A stretch of 23,508 bases of DNA. It comes from Fusobacterium sp. GTDB taxonomy: Bacteria > Fusobacteriota > Fusobacteriia > Fusobacteriales > Fusobacteriaceae. The stretch spans positions 1 to 23,508 of the forward strand of contig JAHHSZ010000016.1 of assembly GCA_020024915.1 (NCBI GenBank). The letters run 5' to 3'. Shown here in pieces: positions 16,440 to 23,508 of the stretch. The position numbers and the translations under genes are program-made. The notes beneath the pieces were generated by a model. The model ran no database searches. It saw nothing but the letters and a program-made list of their open reading frames with translations, and was not told where the DNA came from. Each line of letters starts with the position of its first letter. The stretch's first letter is position 1.

Positions 16440-17048
16440 CTAAATTTTCATCTTTAAAACTCTTTCTAACTCCTCTTTCAGTTTAGATTTTTCAGTTAAG
16501 TGTATTGTCTCTATTCCTAATTCACTAGCTTTTTCAACATTGTTCAAGGTATCATCTATAAATAAAGTTTCTCTCTCTAACAAATCATATTTTTTCAAAA
16601 GAGTTCTATATATCTCCTCTTCAGGTTTTAACAAGTTTACATCATAAGAGATTACTCCACCGTCAAAATATCTATCAAAACTGCACTTTTTAGCTATCTC
16701 TAAATATGCTTCTCTATGGAAATTTGAAAGTATATACAGCTTATAACCCTTTCTCTTTAAATTAACTAAAATCTCGATATTCTCCTCAATTGGAAACAAA
16801 ACATCTTGTATACTATTATTAAATAAAGAGTTTATACTCTCCTTCTCTTCAGGAAGCTTTTCTGAAAATATCTCCACTGCTCTATGATATTCTAATGTTC
16901 CTCTATCCAACTCCAACCACTCTTTACTTTTAAAAACAACTTCATTAAATTTAGTAAAATTCTCCTCTTTTACATTCCTAAGAATAAATTTTTGAGGATT
17001 ATATTCTATCAACACATTTCCTAAATCAAATACAATATTTTTTATCAT
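16440..17048 (-). CDS. HAD-like hydrolase, subfamily IA, probable sugar phosphatase
   Basis: The 202-residue cytosolic protein begins MIKNIVFDLGNVLIEYNP. Asp8 is the HAD nucleophile; the position two residues on is Gly instead of the usual Asp, as in the YihX type of glucose-1-phosphate phosphatases. Motif II is ILSNF (Ser108), motif III LLKPEEEIY (Lys141) and motif IV FIDDTLNNV (Asp165/Asp166). The start overlaps the stop of the response-regulator gene (ATGA). Its place at the end of an ABC transporter and two-component operon suggests that it dephosphorylates an imported or derived organic phosphate. The true substrate is unknown. Confidence 0.88.
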   Translation of the reverse strand: MIKNIVFDLGNVLIEYNPQKFILRNVKEENFTKFNEVVFKSKEWLELDRGTLEYHRAVEIFSEKLPEEKESINSLFNNSIQDVLFPIEENIEILVNLKRKGYKLYILSNFHREAYLEIAKKCSFDRYFDGGVISYDVNLLKPEEEIYRTLLKKYDLLERETLFIDDTLNNVEKASELGIETIHLTEKSKLKEELERVLKMKI

Positions 17049-17833
17049 TTAGACACCTCATTTTTTATAAACTCTCCTGGAGCTACTCCCATATATTTTT
17101 TAAACACATTACAAAAATGCTTATAATCCGTAAACCCTACTCTATCTGAAATCTCATACATTTTTAGCTCCTGTTCTAAAAGTAATTTTATAGATTTTTC
17201 AACCCTATACTTATTCACAACCTCTAGAAATGTTTCATCTAATTCTTCTTTAAACTTTCTACTCAAATAGCCAGAACTTACTTCTAACTCCTCAGAAACA
17301 TCAACTATATTCATTTTTTTACTATAATTCTCTTTGATATTTTTTAATGCTTTATATACATATTTATTTTGTGATCTCGCTTTTTCAATGTGAGAATTTA
17401 TATCAAAAAAAATATTTTTTTCTTCTTTACTCCCTACTATTTTTTTTGGATTTTTTTGCTTCTCAACTCTTTGTTTAACCTTATCTAAAGCTGAATATAA
17501 GAGATCCTCATCTAAAGGTTTCAGAATATAGCCTATAACTCCTAAATTTATCCCCTCTTTTGCATATTCAAATTCACCATAACTTGTAAGTAAGATAGTC
17601 TCAAAGTAGAGCCCTCTTAAATAGCACTCTTTTACCATCTCAAGACCACTCATCTTTGGCATTTTTATGTCTGTAATAACTAAGTCTGGTAAATTTTGAA
17701 TTATTTTATTCATACCGTCTAGTCCATTTATAGCTTCTCCTACTATAATACAACCCTTTGACTCCCAGTCAATTGTTCCAATAAGCCCCTTTCTTATAAT
17801 CTCTTCATCTTCCACAATCAATACTTTCATCAT
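17045..17833 (-). CDS. AraC-type response regulator (YesN-like)
   Basis: The 262-residue protein has an N-terminal receiver domain (about 1-120) with VEDEE, phospho-acceptor Asp55 in ITDIKMPKMSG, Ser84 and Lys105 in ILKPLDE. The C-terminus (about 160-260) is a double AraC helix-turn-helix (LEVSSGYLSRKFKEE, then VGFTDYKHFCNVFKKYMG, GVAPGEF). It partners with the sensor kinase whose stop overlaps its start by four bases, and it probably activates the upstream transporter genes. ATG codons at 17833 and 17830 both follow GAGGT; the second has the better spacing. Confidence 0.94.
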   Translation of the reverse strand: MMKVLIVEDEEIIRKGLIGTIDWESKGCIIVGEAINGLDGMNKIIQNLPDLVITDIKMPKMSGLEMVKECYLRGLYFETILLTSYGEFEYAKEGINLGVIGYILKPLDEDLLYSALDKVKQRVEKQKNPKKIVGSKEEKNIFFDINSHIEKARSQNKYVYKALKNIKENYSKKMNIVDVSEELEVSSGYLSRKFKEELDETFLEVVNKYRVEKSIKLLLEQELKMYEISDRVGFTDYKHFCNVFKKYMGVAPGEFIKNEVSK

Positions 17834-19533
17834 CTGACCTCACTATCTCTAAAAGGAATTTCTATCTTTATATAAGTTCCTTTTCCTACAGTACTTCTTA
17901 TTTTTAAACCATAACTATCTCCATATAGTAGTTCTATTCTTCTTTGAACACTGTATATACCTAAGTTTTCCTTCATTGTTAAGGAATTTAGATACAATTT
18001 ATTTCTCAGCTCTCTTAAAACTTCTCTTTTTATTCCACTTCCATTATCAAATATCTCTATTCTAATATCTCTATTTATCCTTCTTATTCTTATATATATC
18101 TTGAACTCTCGATCTTGACTATATCCATATTTTATTGAATTCTCAACAATTGGCTGAACTATCAATTTAGGAGTTAGACGATTTTTTAGCTCCTCTTCTC
18201 CTTCTATCAAATATTCAAAATTCTCTCCCAATCTTAACTTTTGAAGTTCCAAGTAGTTTTTTATATAAAAAATCTCCCTCTCTATTGTCACTTCAGAACT
18301 CTTATTTTCAATACTAAATCTAAGTATTGATGCCATATTAAGTATTATTTTATTGGCTTTTACTTTGTCTAAATGAATAGTATATCTCAACATCTCTAAA
18401 GTATTAAAAAGAAAGTGTGGATTAAATTGACTCTCTAACTGTTTTATCTCAGCTAGTACACTGTGTCTTGCCTCCTCTTTATTCTTCTCAATAAGTTTTT
18501 TTATATTTAAGAGCATCTGATTGTATGTTCGCCCTATCAATTCAAACTCATCGTTAGAGTTTATATCAATCTCTGTATCTAGATCCCCAGTTTCAATATT
18601 TTTAATTGCTCTCACTATCTCCTCAATTGTTTTTGTTTTATTCAAAGCTATTCTTTTAGCAACTTTGGACATAAAAAATATCAAAAATATAAAGACTACC
18701 GTTATATAAAGAAAGCTTTCACTAAAATTATTGAATATATAATCAACAGATGAGATACAGTAGATCTCTACATTTGAATAAAACACCTTTTTTCTATTTA
18801 TATAGTATCTTTTATTTCCATATTTTAAGTGTTTTTTTCCAATTCTAAACTCTTTTTTTAACTTATCCAAAGAATCTTCAAAATTTGTACTATTGGTTGC
18901 TATAATATTATTATACCTATCTGTAATAACAACTCCAAAATTCTCAGAATTTCCCATTATTTCTTGGAAATTACTATCTAAAATATGATGTACAAGATAA
19001 CCTCTAACCCTGCCATCTATTTTTATTGCTTTACCAACTGAATAGTTACTTGAGTGTCCATCTCTAAAATAGAACTTTCCTACAAAATCTATAGCTTTAT
19101 TTTTATTGGATAACATTCTATAAAAAAATCCCCAAATATAACCATTACTTTTTCCTAAAAACTCTGCATTTGTCATCAATATATTTATATTCTCATCATA
19201 TAGTACAAACTTCCCTTTTACCTCTCTATTCAACAAACTTTTATAGAAAATACTATATGTCTTCTCATCAACTTTTCCATTGAGAACAACATTTTTTATA
19301 CTCTCATCTGAACTCAATCTCTCAATTTCAGTATAGGTTTTAGAGATTAATTCATCTGTTGTCTGTGCTAAAAAATCTAAATTTTTCTGGTTATTACTCT
19401 TTATTGCCTGATAATTTAAGTAATATATCATTCCATAACCAATAAGTGCTGTAAAAATAATAGGAATGAGTGAATAAAAAATCAAAATTTTTTTCATTTG
19501 TTCTTTAAAACTGATAAAATTTCTTTCCTTCAT
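17830..19533 (-). CDS. Sensor histidine kinase (YesM-like, LytS/HisKA_7TM-independent type)
   Basis: The chosen ATG at 19533 gives 567 residues and lies 9 bases after AAGGA; an ATG at 19542 touches that site directly and is less likely. Two membrane segments (about 14-38 and 272-289) flank an extracytoplasmic sensor region of about 230 residues. A HAMP domain follows (about 290-342), then a short coiled linker, and SQFNPHFLFNTLEMLRY with phosphorylated His373. VQPIVENSIKYG (about 459-470) and DNGSG (about 496-500) are the ATP-binding N and G1 boxes. Such kinases pair with AraC-type regulators and usually sense sugars or the loaded binding protein of a neighbouring ABC transporter. It follows the permease by 52 bases. 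Confidence 0.94.
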   Translation of the reverse strand: MKERNFISFKEQMKKILIFYSLIPIIFTALIGYGMIYYLNYQAIKSNNQKNLDFLAQTTDELISKTYTEIERLSSDESIKNVVLNGKVDEKTYSIFYKSLLNREVKGKFVLYDENINILMTNAEFLGKSNGYIWGFFYRMLSNKNKAIDFVGKFYFRDGHSSNYSVGKAIKIDGRVRGYLVHHILDSNFQEIMGNSENFGVVITDRYNNIIATNSTNFEDSLDKLKKEFRIGKKHLKYGNKRYYINRKKVFYSNVEIYCISSVDYIFNNFSESFLYITVVFIFLIFFMSKVAKRIALNKTKTIEEIVRAIKNIETGDLDTEIDINSNDEFELIGRTYNQMLLNIKKLIEKNKEEARHSVLAEIKQLESQFNPHFLFNTLEMLRYTIHLDKVKANKIILNMASILRFSIENKSSEVTIEREIFYIKNYLELQKLRLGENFEYLIEGEEELKNRLTPKLIVQPIVENSIKYGYSQDREFKIYIRIRRINRDIRIEIFDNGSGIKREVLRELRNKLYLNSLTMKENLGIYSVQRRIELLYGDSYGLKIRSTVGKGTYIKIEIPFRDSEVR

Positions 19534-19585
19534 TCTACTCATTCCTTTTTTATCTTATTGTAGCACTATTTTTTTATTAATTCCA

Positions 19586-21241
19586 TTAAATATTTACATT
19601 TCTTCCACCAGTTACTCTAAAGAAAATCAATAAAGAGATTATGGTAGTAACAGTTAATATTGTAGATAGAGCAGCAGCTGTTCCATAACTTGCTCTAATA
19701 ACCTCAGTATAAATAGATACAGACATTGTTCTAGTAAATCCAGTATATAATATAACTGAAGAACTCAATTCATTTATAACTGTTATCCAACTTAGAATAG
19801 CTCCTGACAATACCCCTGGTAACATCATTACAGATGTTATCTTGAAGAAAGTCTTTACTGGTGAGCAACCTAAACTAATAGAAGCTTCCTCTAAACTTGG
19901 ACTTATCTGATACAATATTGCAGCTGCAGATCTCAAAGTATATGGCAATCTTCTAATTACAAAAGATATCACAATTATAATTGCTGTTCCACTTAATAAT
20001 AGAGGCTTACTGTTAAAAGCTAACAGTAGGGTTATACCAATTACAGATCCTGGTATAATATATGGAAACATTGTCATTGTATCAATAATTCCTGTTAAAA
20101 AGTTTTTCTTTCTTGTTGAAATATATGCAATAAACATTCCTAATAAAATTATTATTACAATTGCTGTTCCACCATATAAATATGTATTAAAAATAGCATT
20201 TCCCATCCTAGAGAAAACTTTCTCATAGCTTTCTAGAGAGAACTCTCTTGCAAATATTGAACCTCTAGTCTTTAAAAATGATGTATAAATTACTGTAATT
20301 TGGGGTATTATTGATAAAATAACGACAAAATAGATAAATATATGCATCAATATTCCTTTAGTTCCCTTTAGTTCTTTAGGTTGAATAGGTCTTAAAGAAC
20401 TCATTACAAAAGATTTTTTATTGACTATATATTTCTGTCCTAAAAAAAGTACTATTGTTATAAACACTAGAACAGTAGCCATAGCAGCAGCAAAATTGGC
20501 ATTTCCCCCCATCTCTCCTACAAATTCAGAATAAATTAGTACTGGCATAACATTATATCCCTCTCCTATCAACATTGGAGTTCCAAAGTCTGCCATAGCA
20601 TTCATAAACACCAATAACCCTCCAGACATAAGTGTAGGTAAGATCAAAGGCATAATAATGGTAGAAACTTTCTTAAATGTTGTACAACCTAAACTTTCAG
20701 CAGCTTCACTCAAAGATACATCAATTTTTTTCAATGCTCCCGAAACATAGAGATATATAAATGGATATAATTTTAAAGTAAATACTAAGAGTATACCTGA
20801 AAATCCATAAATTGTAGGTAATTTTATTCCAAAAGAGTTTCTAAAAAATGTTGTCACAACTCCACTTCTACCACATAACAATACCCAAGAGTAAGCACCT
20901 ATAAATGGTGGTGACAACATTGAGACTATAATTAAAACTTCCATAAGTCCTTTTAATTTAACTTTATATGCTGTCATAAAATATGCTATTGGTACTCCAA
21001 TTAAGATAGCTATAACAGTGACACAAGTAGTTACCTTAAAGCTATTTAATAACCCTTGATAGTAGTATTTTCTTCCAAAAAATCTAGCAAAGTTTGTCAA
21101 ACTCCACTGATCAGTTACAGGATCCTTAAATCCACTTACAAATAATGAAAAGAGTGGGTATATTAAAAACAGTGTAAATATTAAGGCAATTATTAATGTT
21201 ACGCTTGTCCAAAAATCCCATTTGAATTTTTTATTCAACAT
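19586..21241 (-). CDS. ABC transporter permease, fused double domain (FbpB/AfuB type)
   Basis: The 551-residue membrane protein contains two tandem permease halves of about six segments each. Each half has an EAA loop for contacting the ATPase: SEAAESLGCTTFKKV (about 178-192) and EEASISLGCSPVKTF (about 451-465). This fused layout is typical of ferric, hexose-phosphate, phosphonate and related Fbp-type importers. It overlaps the ATPase gene by 11 bases and is translated from GGAG five bases before the ATG. It transports the ligand delivered by the lipoprotein at 22430-23449. Confidence 0.93.
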   Translation of the reverse strand: MLNKKFKWDFWTSVTLIIALIFTLFLIYPLFSLFVSGFKDPVTDQWSLTNFARFFGRKYYYQGLLNSFKVTTCVTVIAILIGVPIAYFMTAYKVKLKGLMEVLIIVSMLSPPFIGAYSWVLLCGRSGVVTTFFRNSFGIKLPTIYGFSGILLVFTLKLYPFIYLYVSGALKKIDVSLSEAAESLGCTTFKKVSTIIMPLILPTLMSGGLLVFMNAMADFGTPMLIGEGYNVMPVLIYSEFVGEMGGNANFAAAMATVLVFITIVLFLGQKYIVNKKSFVMSSLRPIQPKELKGTKGILMHIFIYFVVILSIIPQITVIYTSFLKTRGSIFAREFSLESYEKVFSRMGNAIFNTYLYGGTAIVIIILLGMFIAYISTRKKNFLTGIIDTMTMFPYIIPGSVIGITLLLAFNSKPLLLSGTAIIIVISFVIRRLPYTLRSAAAILYQISPSLEEASISLGCSPVKTFFKITSVMMLPGVLSGAILSWITVINELSSSVILYTGFTRTMSVSIYTEVIRASYGTAAALSTILTVTTIISLLIFFRVTGGRNVNI

Positions 21242-22352
21242 ATATCTCCACCCCTTTAATCAAACTTTTTTCTCCATCTGAAGAAAATATATTTATCTTT
21301 TTAGAATTAGGTTTTAAATATATCTTCTCCCCTATTTGATATATTCTATTTGCGTGTCCTATATCTTGTGAAAACTCTAAAGCTGGCATATTTTCCACAA
21401 TCTCATCTTTTAAAGCTTCCACTTCATAAGTATTATATTTCCCTAAGAAAGTACTTGCTTTTATCTCTACCTCTATTCCTTTTTCAGCTATAGAGAACTC
21501 CTCTGGACGAATAGCTATCATAACACTTTCACCATCTTTGACACTGTCTAACAAATTATCCATCTCTATCTCATAACCACTTTTTAAAACTACAATTTTC
21601 TTATTATTTTCAACTCTTACTCTTCCTCTAAATAGATTAGAATAACCAATAAAAGTTGCTACAAATTGATTATATGGTCTTGTATATATATCATGTGGAG
21701 CTCCTAATTGCTGTATTACCCCTTTATTTATAACTGCTATTCTATCTGAAATTGCCAATGCCTCCTCTTGGTCGTGAGTTACATATACAGTTGTTATCCC
21801 AACTTTTTTCTGTACATCTCTTATAGCTGAACGCATCTCCAATCTCAATTTAGCATCTAAGTTAGAAAGAGGTTCATCCATCAATAAAACACTTGGGTGA
21901 ATTACAATTGCTCTTGCTAAAGCTACCCTCTGTTGTTGTCCTCCTGATAATCTCTCTGGCAATCTATCTTGGTACTCAGCTATCTTAACAACTTCTAGGA
22001 TATTATCAACTTTACTCTTTATCTCATCTTTCTCTATTTTTCTCAATTTAAGTCCATACTCTACATTCTCTCTAACTGTCATATGTGGGAAAATAGCATA
22101 ACTTTGGAAAACCATTCCTATATTTCTTTTATGAGCAGGAACATCATTGATTGCTTTATCATCAAAACAGATCTCTCCATCTTCAATACTATTAAATCCA
22201 GCTATCATTCTTAGAAGTGTAGTTTTACCACAACCAGAAGGACCTAAAAGAGTAAAAAACTCTCTATTTTTTATCTTTACTGACATTCCAGGAATAATTA
22301 CATTATCACCAAATTTTTTTACTACATCATTTACATTTATAGCTACACTCAT
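21231..22352 (-). CDS. ABC transporter ATP-binding protein (FbpC/PotA-like)
   Basis: Starting at the ATG 22352 the protein has 373 residues; this ATG is 8 bases from GGAG, whereas the in-frame ATG at 22358 is only 2 bases away. It shows Walker A GPSGCGKTT (about 37-45), Q-loop VFQSYAIFPHMTV, signature RLSGGQQQRVALARA (about 134-148), Walker B LLMDEPLSNLD (about 156-166) and switch histidine THDQEEA (His193). The C-terminal about 130 residues form the TOBE domain found in importers of this class (VMIAIRPEEFSI). It energises the fused permease that follows. Confidence 0.95.
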   Translation of the reverse strand: MSVAINVNDVVKKFGDNVIIPGMSVKIKNREFFTLLGPSGCGKTTLLRMIAGFNSIEDGEICFDDKAINDVPAHKRNIGMVFQSYAIFPHMTVRENVEYGLKLRKIEKDEIKSKVDNILEVVKIAEYQDRLPERLSGGQQQRVALARAIVIHPSVLLMDEPLSNLDAKLRLEMRSAIRDVQKKVGITTVYVTHDQEEALAISDRIAVINKGVIQQLGAPHDIYTRPYNQFVATFIGYSNLFRGRVRVENNKKIVVLKSGYEIEMDNLLDSVKDGESVMIAIRPEEFSIAEKGIEVEIKASTFLGKYNTYEVEALKDEIVENMPALEFSQDIGHANRIYQIGEKIYLKPNSKKINIFSSDGEKSLIKGVEIYVE

Positions 22353-22370
22353 TCTCATCTCTCCTTAATA

Positions 22371-22415
22371 TATAAAATTGCCCATTAACATAGTGTCAAT
22401 TCTGTAAATGGGCAA
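22371..22415 (-). terminator. Hairpin between binding-protein and ATPase genes (attenuator-like)
   Basis: The perfect nine-base arms TTGCCCATT (minus strand, 22407-22415) and AATGGGCAA (22378-22386) enclose a 20-base loop. TTTTATATATT follows on the minus strand. It lies 15 bases after the binding-protein stop. Such hairpins often protect the upstream message or limit read-through, giving more binding protein than membrane components. Confidence 0.65.
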
Positions 22416-22429
22416 ATCATAATTACAAC

Positions 22430-23449
22430 TTATTTTGTATAAATATCTTTAAATTTATCTAACCAAACCGCTTTTTGAGATTTTACAACTTCAATATCAT
22501 CTTCAATTACGTTGATATCTTCCAATCTTTTTAATCCTTTTCCAGGTTCAACATCTTTTCTGATACTTCTTCTATTCAACTGATTTGTAATCATTGTTTG
22601 AGCCTCTTTACTAGTTAAGAAATCAACAAATAACTTTGCATTTTCCAAGTTTTTACAATTTTTAATAATATATGTACCATCTGGTTTAACTATAACTCCC
22701 TCTTCCATATATACAACTTCCACTGGAGCATCAGAGTTTACATATTTTACAGCCCCCTCTTCAAAAGTTAATCCAACTGTATACTCTCCGTCAGCTACTC
22801 CTTTATAAACAGCTGAAGATCCTGAAAGAAGAGTGTAGTTTAAGTTCTCCATCAATTGTTTTACATAATCCCAACCATTATCTGGATTACCATTTCCCAT
22901 TGCATATAACATATTAACTAGATGTTCAAATGAAGATGATGATTTTGCTGGGTCAGAAAAAGCTATTTTTCCTTTTAAAGCTGGATTTAATAGATCTTTA
23001 TACCCCTCTATCTTAATATCTCCAATCAGATTTTTATTTACCATTATGACACTTGGAACTGCTGTAAATCTTGTCATATTTCCTTCAACATTTTTATAAC
23101 TATCATAAAAATACTCTTCGTTTTTACTTGTGTATGATTGAAATGAATCTTTTATAGGCTCAACAGTTGTTATTGTTCCTCCCCATAATACATCAGCTAA
23201 TGGGTTATCTTTCTCAGATTCTATTCTCTTCATCAACTCACCAGTACCAGCTGCTATAACCTCAACTGAAACTCCATTTTTCACTTCAAACTCTTTTACT
23301 AGAGGATCTATAAATTCCAAAGGGTGTGGACAATAAACAGTTAGCTTTTTAGTATTAACCTGTTCTGCCTCCTCTTTCTCTCCTCCACAACCAATAAAGA
23401 ATATAGACATTATTAAACTTAGAATAAATAGAAATAATTTTTTCATCAT
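22430..23449 (-). CDS. ABC transporter substrate-binding lipoprotein (ferric/organophosphate-type family)
   Basis: The 339-residue protein has a lipoprotein signal ending FFIGC with Cys21 as the lipidated residue. The mature part resembles the Fbp/AfuA/PhnS class: LTVYCPHPLEFIDPLVKEFE, GTGELMKRIESEKDNPLADV, then GKIAFSDPAKSSSS and VYKGVADGEYTVGLTFEEGA. In ferric-binding members the last segment normally carries a tyrosine pair that holds iron; here it reads FEEG. A serine-rich SDPAKSSSSFEH loop (about residues 174-185) could contact a phosphate, as in phosphorylated-ligand binders. The ligand is therefore uncertain, with organic phosphate favoured over iron. AAGGGGG precedes the ATG. It is first in an operon with the ATPase, permease, two-component system and phosphatase. 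Confidence 0.9.
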   Translation of the reverse strand: MMKKLFLFILSLIMSIFFIGCGGEKEEAEQVNTKKLTVYCPHPLEFIDPLVKEFEVKNGVSVEVIAAGTGELMKRIESEKDNPLADVLWGGTITTVEPIKDSFQSYTSKNEEYFYDSYKNVEGNMTRFTAVPSVIMVNKNLIGDIKIEGYKDLLNPALKGKIAFSDPAKSSSSFEHLVNMLYAMGNGNPDNGWDYVKQLMENLNYTLLSGSSAVYKGVADGEYTVGLTFEEGAVKYVNSDAPVEVVYMEEGVIVKPDGTYIIKNCKNLENAKLFVDFLTSKEAQTMITNQLNRRSIRKDVEPGKGLKRLEDINVIEDDIEVVKSQKAVWLDKFKDIYTK

Positions 23450-23468
23450 ATATACCCCCTTTATATCT

Positions 23469-23498
23469 TTATAACTTTATAATACTTTAATATTTCAA
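23469..23498 (-). promoter_or_regulatory. Possible promoter of the ABC operon
   Basis: On the minus strand TTGAAA (23493-23498) and TTATAA (23469-23474) are separated by 18 bases, upstream of AAGGGGG and the binding-protein start. The implied transcription start would be very close to the ribosome binding site and the window ends here, so support is weak. Confidence 0.3.
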
Positions 23499-23508
23499 AT
23501 TTTAAAAT

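Noticed and set aside
22371..22399. TTGACA-17-TTTATA on the minus strand inside the hairpin, a possible internal promoter for the ATPase gene
   Set aside because: The predicted start of transcription would fall within the ribosome binding site of the ATPase gene, leaving no usable leader.
19586..23449. Ferric iron ABC importer as the firm identity of the transporter
   Set aside because: The tyrosine pair of ferric-binding proteins is not where expected, and the neighbouring genes point to an organic ligand. Iron is kept only as an alternative.

Overview
The window is strongly AT-rich and reads almost entirely on the minus strand; only one gene, an IclR regulator, is on plus. A type V autotransporter with a fusobacterial-style N-terminus, a lipoprotein-type binding protein and mannose-family PTS genes together suggest a Fusobacterium species. 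This is an inference from protein style, not from a marker gene.

Layout, in the direction of transcription (right to left). (1) 23.5-16.4 kb: an ABC uptake system of the ferric/organophosphate type (lipoprotein binding protein, ATPase, fused double permease), followed by a YesM-like sensor kinase, a YesN-like response regulator and a HAD phosphatase. Spacings and overlaps suggest one operon with a hairpin after the binding-protein gene. (2) 16.4-15.6 kb: a plus-strand IclR regulator, divergent from kduI. (3) 15.4-13.7 kb: kduI-kduD, closed by a clear terminator. (4) 13.6-11.9 kb: a cytosolic discoidin-fold protein and a GntR/UTRA regulator, closed by a terminator. (5) 11.8-6.1 kb: a six-gene operon for an unsaturated glucuronyl hydrolase (GH88), PTS EIIB, EIIC and EIID, a cytosolic heparinase II/III-type lyase and PTS EIIA, ending in a strong hairpin. 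(6) 6.0-0 kb: a 1224-residue outer-membrane protein and a family 8 polysaccharide lyase that runs off the left edge.

Regions 3 to 6 form one glycosaminoglycan (hyaluronate/chondroitin type) utilisation locus. The exported PL8 lyase would cut the polymer into unsaturated oligosaccharides. The outer-membrane protein would help bind or admit them, and the PTS would import and phosphorylate them. The cytosolic lyase and GH88 would reduce them to monosaccharides. KduI and KduD would carry the 4-deoxy-5-keto-uronate to 2-keto-3-deoxygluconate. No kdgK, kdgA or sulfatase is present here.

The most unusual items are these: the outer-membrane protein appears to carry two consecutive beta-barrels, an autotransporter barrel followed by an OmpG-like porin barrel. 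A near-identical inverted repeat, TTAAC-N2-GTTAA, lies at two promoters and marks a probable GntR operator. EIIA and EIIC share a C-terminal acidic tail. The ABC binding protein lacks the tyrosine pair expected of ferric-binding relatives and is linked to a phosphatase.
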